Shown here: piece after piece, positions 59,781 to 64,000 of the stretch
How the letters are laid out: each line of letters starts with the position of its first letter
Numbering within the stretch: the first letter of the stretch is position 1
Assembly (NCBI RefSeq): GCF_022458985.1
Contig: NC_061785.1
Span: 4,640,204-4,704,203, forward strand
Origin: Mugil cephalus
Taxonomy: Eukaryota; Chordata; Actinopteri; Mugiliformes; Mugilidae
Length of the DNA: 64,000 nucleotides
Direction: 5' to 3'
Notes under the pieces: model-generated
Told to the model about the DNA's origin: nothing
Database searches by the model: none
The model's input: the letters and a program-made list of their open reading frames with translations, nothing else
Made by a program: the position numbers and the translations under genes

Positions 59781-60200
59781 CTGAAATATTTTTGTTTTTT
59801 TGTCCCTTTTTTTTCCTCCTCGCTCCCAAAAAAAAGTTGAGTTTCTCCACAGCGGGGGGGGGGGGGGCGGTTTTAAGTTCAGGCCGTGTGCTAGGATGCT
59901 GACATGCTCTCTGGATGCTGGATGTGAACCTGACTGGGCCAACGGGTGCTGAGGAGAGAGTGGGGGGGGGTGGGCGGCGCTGCAGCGCGAGCCCCCCTGA
60001 GTCAGCAGCCTTCGCCACCGCACCAGCGCTTTCTAAAAGGCCTATTCACTCACGGGCCACTGTGCCTCGCGCCCTGCTGAGGTCAGACGGGGGCAACAAG
60101 TCGCTCCTCTCTGCTGACAGGTACAGAATCCACCACCTGTGCGGACGCTGCCAAGGCCCCGACGTCTACATTTTTTAAGAGCTGGTCGCACCAGAACCAG
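59781..60200 (-). promoter_or_regulatory. Region upstream of the CASP7 start, possible first exon and promoter
   Basis: This is the expected place for an untranslated first exon. It holds a G run at 59861-59872 (G12C on the plus strand) and locally GC-richer sequence around 59935-60110. I see no TATA box in a convincing position. The Pro-rich minus-strand reading frame is composition-driven. Confidence 0.35.
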
Positions 60201-60867
60201 AAGGTTTTACGACTGAAATAAATAAACTAAGTTTTCTTTTGTGATGTTGATGATCTGTGTGAGGCGTCTACTGGTTTGAAGATGGTTCTCTTTTGCTTTA
60301 TCTTTTACCTGAGAGACAAAATACAAGAAGTAACTGAGGAAATTAACAAAAAACTAAGAAAAATAAAGATCTGGTTCCGTTATAATGATTTTATTTGGTA
60401 AATGTAGGAGTGATTCACAGAACTCTAATGCTCAGTTTTCTGCTTTAGTCACGGCAGCGGCACTTTTTGAAATTACACTTTGTTCAATTAACGTACTTTT
60501 CTTATTCAAGTCAAAGTGTGTGTTAAGTTTCTTTAGACTTCATTTTTGTTTTTCATGACGTTTTGTTTCTCTTTTTCCCAAATGTCTTTTTTTTTTTTGC
60601 CCTGAAAGTCGTAAATAATCACAAAATCTTTGGTTGATTGGACATTTCATATATATATATAGTAAACCTTATATTATATTTATATATACATATTTTTATT
60701 TCCCTCCACAAATTTAAACTTCTTTAATTACACATTAACATGAAGCCAACATATTTTAGTATAAAGGATAAGGGATAGTTCAGTATTGAAAGTAAAATGA
60801 TAATAATAATAATAATGTGTATTTATAAACAGGCAGAGTTTAATATAGGACACATACAGTAGGTAGG

Positions 60868-60975
60868 TTTTCCTCCCACCTCCATAGACATGTTTGTTAG
60901 GTTGATTCTAAGTTGACCGTGAGTGTGTGAGTGGTTGTGTGTCTCTGTGTGTTTAACCCTGCGACACAGTCGCCT
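60868..60975 (+). repeat. Interspersed repeat fragment (fish LINE-tail type)
   Basis: The run GTTTTCCTCCCACCTCC...TTGATTCTAAGTTGACCGTGA...TGTGTCTCTGTGTG...CCCTGCGACA closely resembles a very common fish repeat with the core GACTCTAAATTGCCCGTAGG. The assignment is from memory and is approximate. Confidence 0.55.
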
Positions 60976-61239
60976 GAAGACAATAAAAGCTACATTTCCT
61001 GAAACAAGACTAATTAAGCAACAGTATTTTACAAATAATTAAGTTGAATTAAAAACTTCTAAGTGGATGTGCCTTAAATTTAAGTTGTATTAATGTAAAC
61101 TGTTGATTTCAAAGCACACAAATTATTAACTATATCTGACTCAAATCAACTGTATTAATTATTAACTTGCACATTTAAGTTGAAAAAATCTAATTAAATT
61201 GCCAATTGAAGTAAATTTTGGTCCAACAAGTTTCTTTTT

Positions 61240-61990
61240 TCAGTGAGGTGCAGGTCCAAGTGGATAGATTTATTATTGAAAGGGTTCAATAAGTTTCTTG
61301 GTGTCATAAAACATGAAAGAATCAACTGGAAATCGCACATAAACAGAAAAAGTTGTCACGATGCATCTCAGTATTAAATTTAGCAAAACATATACTGGAC
61401 TATAAATCACTACATAAACTGTGCACTTGTTCTACCGTATATCAGTTACTGTGTTGAAATATGAGGTAACAACTAGAAAAATTCACTACATCCACTAAAC
61501 ATCTTACGAAAAAAAAAAGCGATAAGGATCATTCATAAGGACGGATATCTACAACACACACATTCACTATTTATACGGTAAAAACTGGTAAAACTCATGG
61601 ACGTTGTTGAACTGCAAAAAGCACAGATAATGTGGAAGATTTAAAAGCTTTTGTGTTTCTCGTGTGGTGTTTAATGGAACGGTTAGATCTTAAACAATGG
61701 TCAGACCTGATGAAATTTAAAAAAAAAAATGTATATGGATGAAACAGGAAGTGTCGCACTAAATTAAGAACACCTGCCTCATCGTGTTGGTCGTTGTTAT
61801 TGTTGTTCTGTTTTTATTTATTTTGTCAGATCACTAAAGTTTTTTCTTTTGTAAAATATGGAAGTTAAACAACTGATGGAGAACGAGTGGGACTAGATAC
61901 ATTTTAGTTCCTCCCACTCCTTTTCAAATTTGTTCTTTTTATTCATCTTTTTCTTTTGAATATATTCTAAATAAATAAATCGTTTGAAAA
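61240..61990 (+). mobile_element. Decayed 3' end of a non-LTR retrotransposon (LINE reverse transcriptase remnant)
   Basis: Broken plus-strand translation gives phrases typical of the region after the catalytic core of LINE reverse transcriptases: NKFLGV, NWKSHIN, ALVLPYISYCVEI, KKAIRIIHKDGYLQHTHSLF and VVELQKAQIMWK. Many stops and frame changes separate them. The stretch ends with a GAACGAGTGGGACTAGATAC-type tail and TTCCTCCCACTCCTTTTC, known from fish LINEs, then AATAAATAAAT. It is inactive. Confidence 0.72.
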
Positions 61991-64000
61991 GGGATCAAAC
62001 AAGTACAGACAACTATCATCATCATCTTTATGAGACAAGATACCTTTACAGTTTCTACTAAAGTTTACTAAGACTCACTCCACTGATAGAGACAAGTAGT
62101 AGTAGATAAGATGTTTATAGAAATAACTGTTGTGAGGTGACCACGGTTAAGTAGAAATGAAAGCCACAACCCAGTAAACATACTAGGCCATGTTTAGGTT
62201 TTTCTTTTATTACATTTGTTTTATTTATTTATTTATTAGTTCCTATTTGACACTCAAAAACTGAGCTGCTGTTTTTCTTATCTTGATATTTTGGGTAAAT
62301 CTAAATGCCAGACAGAGTTTTTTTTTCTCTGTTTAATGATAAGATAAGTTGACAAATCCACTACAGAAGGGTCAGACTGCCCCCTTGTGTCTGAGAGTGG
62401 TACGAGCGACTCCCTCGTGTTGGTCCGAGATGTTGAGTTTTTCACAAAACCACGTATCCAAGATTTAAGATTCAGGCGTAGTAGAGGTAGTAGAGGCTAA
62501 TTTTGAGCATCCACTCGAGGGCTGACCCAGATTTGAGTTTTGGACTGATTTCAAGCAGCAAACTAATGAGGCTGTCCAAAACTGGGTCCCAGTGTCAAGC
62601 CAAGGGTGCACACTAATGTTTTTAAGAAGCTTTAATTAGTCCAGGAACCACAGACACCTTCACTTCTACTGAAAGAAGCAGCCAATTAGCTTTTAAACCA
62701 TATCATGAAGCAATGAGCCGCAGCATCATTGACGACCTCATTACGTTTCATGTCATATGTTCGACGCTCTCCTGTTGGATCAGACGACAAAGGACGTTTT
62801 TTTTTTCTGGACAAATCTGGACAGATATAAACCCTTAAAAACACTGTGGAATTATTACCACCACACTGAGTGTCTTTATATTTCTATTGTTCACTATATA
62901 CGTGTTGTTATTTTTTGTATATTTGTATTATAATATTCCTGTTGTTCTTTATTGTTTTTTCATATTATAATCTTGTCAAAGTCTGTGCTAACGTGACAAG
63001 GACATTTTCCATATGTGGGATAAATAAAAAATGTCTTGTGTCTTATTATGTCACGTTTCTAAAAAGCTGAGACATGTAGTAAATTCTTGATATCTAAATA
63101 AAGTCTTGGGTATTCTATATACCTGGGTAAAAGCCCCAACTCACAGGACATTTCCTGACCATTTTATAGCCAAAATAAGCTACAAGGTGGACATTTTGAG
63201 GCTTAGGTTAGAATGAGGCCAAACGAGCCTTGACTTTCTATGACTCTGACTCCTCTGCTCTGAGGATAAAATATTATTATGGTGCCCGAGAGAGAGAATT
63301 TGCACCGCAATTCAAGAAAAAACATGCAAATAGACAAAACATATGCAAATTACGGAAACATCTTTGACGACACAGGTGCTGCAAATAAAGCACTGATGCC
63401 TCAGAGCTGATCTGGGTTCTAATCTATGGGGCGACTGAGGCTTTTGCATGCTCTCTGGGTACTGAAATTAATAAATGAATTGTGTATTCTGTATGATTAC
63501 TTGAATCAACAATGAAGATGACAAAATTATTTAATTGACGCCCCTTTTCTCAGGACGATAACGAGACGGTGACAAGATAAACGTGGCTCTTTGATGAGTA
63601 AAACATGACGAGACGTGTGTGAGTTTTAGTTGAGACTGGACGTAAACGTTAGTGGGTGATCTGCCTATCGTTCGTGTAACCTGTCTCTCAAAAGCTAAAA
63701 GTTATCAGCAATGCTGCTGCATCCCATCTTTGTTTGGTCGAATCCACCATTATGCAGCGCACATTCTGCACAACACATCTGCAGCCGGTCATTAGTCACA
63801 AATACAGGCGGCGTCGACAAAGCCTACGTTCAATATGATCCAGCAGAAAGAAAAAGAGAATGAATTGCAGAGGGAGACGGGTGGAAAGAATAGCAACAAC
63901 CTCCAGCTCACAGTGTGTTGTGAGGTTGCAACTTGTAGATCTGCTATTTTCACAACTTTTGTGTGTCACACTCTTGCATCAATTCATGACAAAAACTCCA

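Larger units (their letters stand above)
60201..64000. other. AT-rich intergenic DNA right of CASP7
   Basis: No gene is supported. It contains a decayed LINE end (about 61240-61990), a short repeat fragment (60868-60975), AT-rich microsatellites (60645-60695; TTTA repeats at 62220-62238) and otherwise unique-looking sequence. Confidence 0.65.

Noticed and set aside
59742-60023. 93-residue N-terminal extension of CASP7
   Set aside because: It is in frame with the first exon but reads through a splice acceptor into Pro-rich and Lys-rich low-complexity sequence; it does not resemble any caspase pro-domain.

Overview
This is a stretch of vertebrate nuclear DNA, almost certainly from a ray-finned (teleost) fish. 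Genes are split into many short exons with GT-AG introns. The background is AT-rich and crowded with fish-type repeats: deletion derivatives of a Tc1-like transposon, hAT-like elements, a tRNA-derived SINE, a decayed LINE 3' end and many microsatellites. There are no bacterial, phage, CRISPR or operon features.

Five protein-coding genes were rebuilt exon by exon. Every splice phase was checked, and each complete model gives an uninterrupted frame. From left to right: (1) NHLRC2, minus strand, 11 exons between 1960 and 20833, with the C-terminal exon or exons beyond the left edge. (2) DCLRE1A (SNM1A), plus strand, 9 exons from 21651 to 32498, 922 aa. (3) PLEKHS1, minus strand, 15 coding exons from 37452 to 47035, 424 aa. 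(4) A RING-less coiled-coil plus B30.2 (PRY-SPRY) protein, plus strand, 6 exons from 49402 to 53279, 363 aa. (5) CASP7, minus strand, 6 coding exons from 56711 to 59780, 285 aa. The region from 59781 to 64000 holds no gene I can support.

The set NHLRC2-DCLRE1A-PLEKHS1-CASP7 matches the human 10q25 neighbourhood, so this is an old conserved block. The B30.2 gene between PLEKHS1 and CASP7 is, from memory of the human block, an addition. NHLRC2 and DCLRE1A are head to head with 817 bp between start codons, so they probably share a promoter region. A mobile-element copy sits inside that region, ending about 17 bp from the NHLRC2 start. DCLRE1A and PLEKHS1 converge, PLEKHS1 and the B30.2 gene diverge, and the B30.2 gene and CASP7 converge. 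The genes do not form a pathway: a thioredoxin/NHL protein, a DNA crosslink-repair nuclease, a PH-domain adaptor, a possible innate-immune B30.2 protein and an executioner caspase.

The most useful observations are: the RING-less B30.2 gene with its own TATA box and a 20-nt microexon; two extra copies of a PLEKHS1 exon end embedded in an AT-rich minisatellite; an unassigned exon-like ORF on the minus strand inside NHLRC2 intron 1; a Tc1 fragment split by a second element; TTAGGG-like tracts in PLEKHS1 introns; and a very short CASP7 pro-region that keeps the lysine patch. I did not find a convincing new biological system. These are leads, not discoveries.
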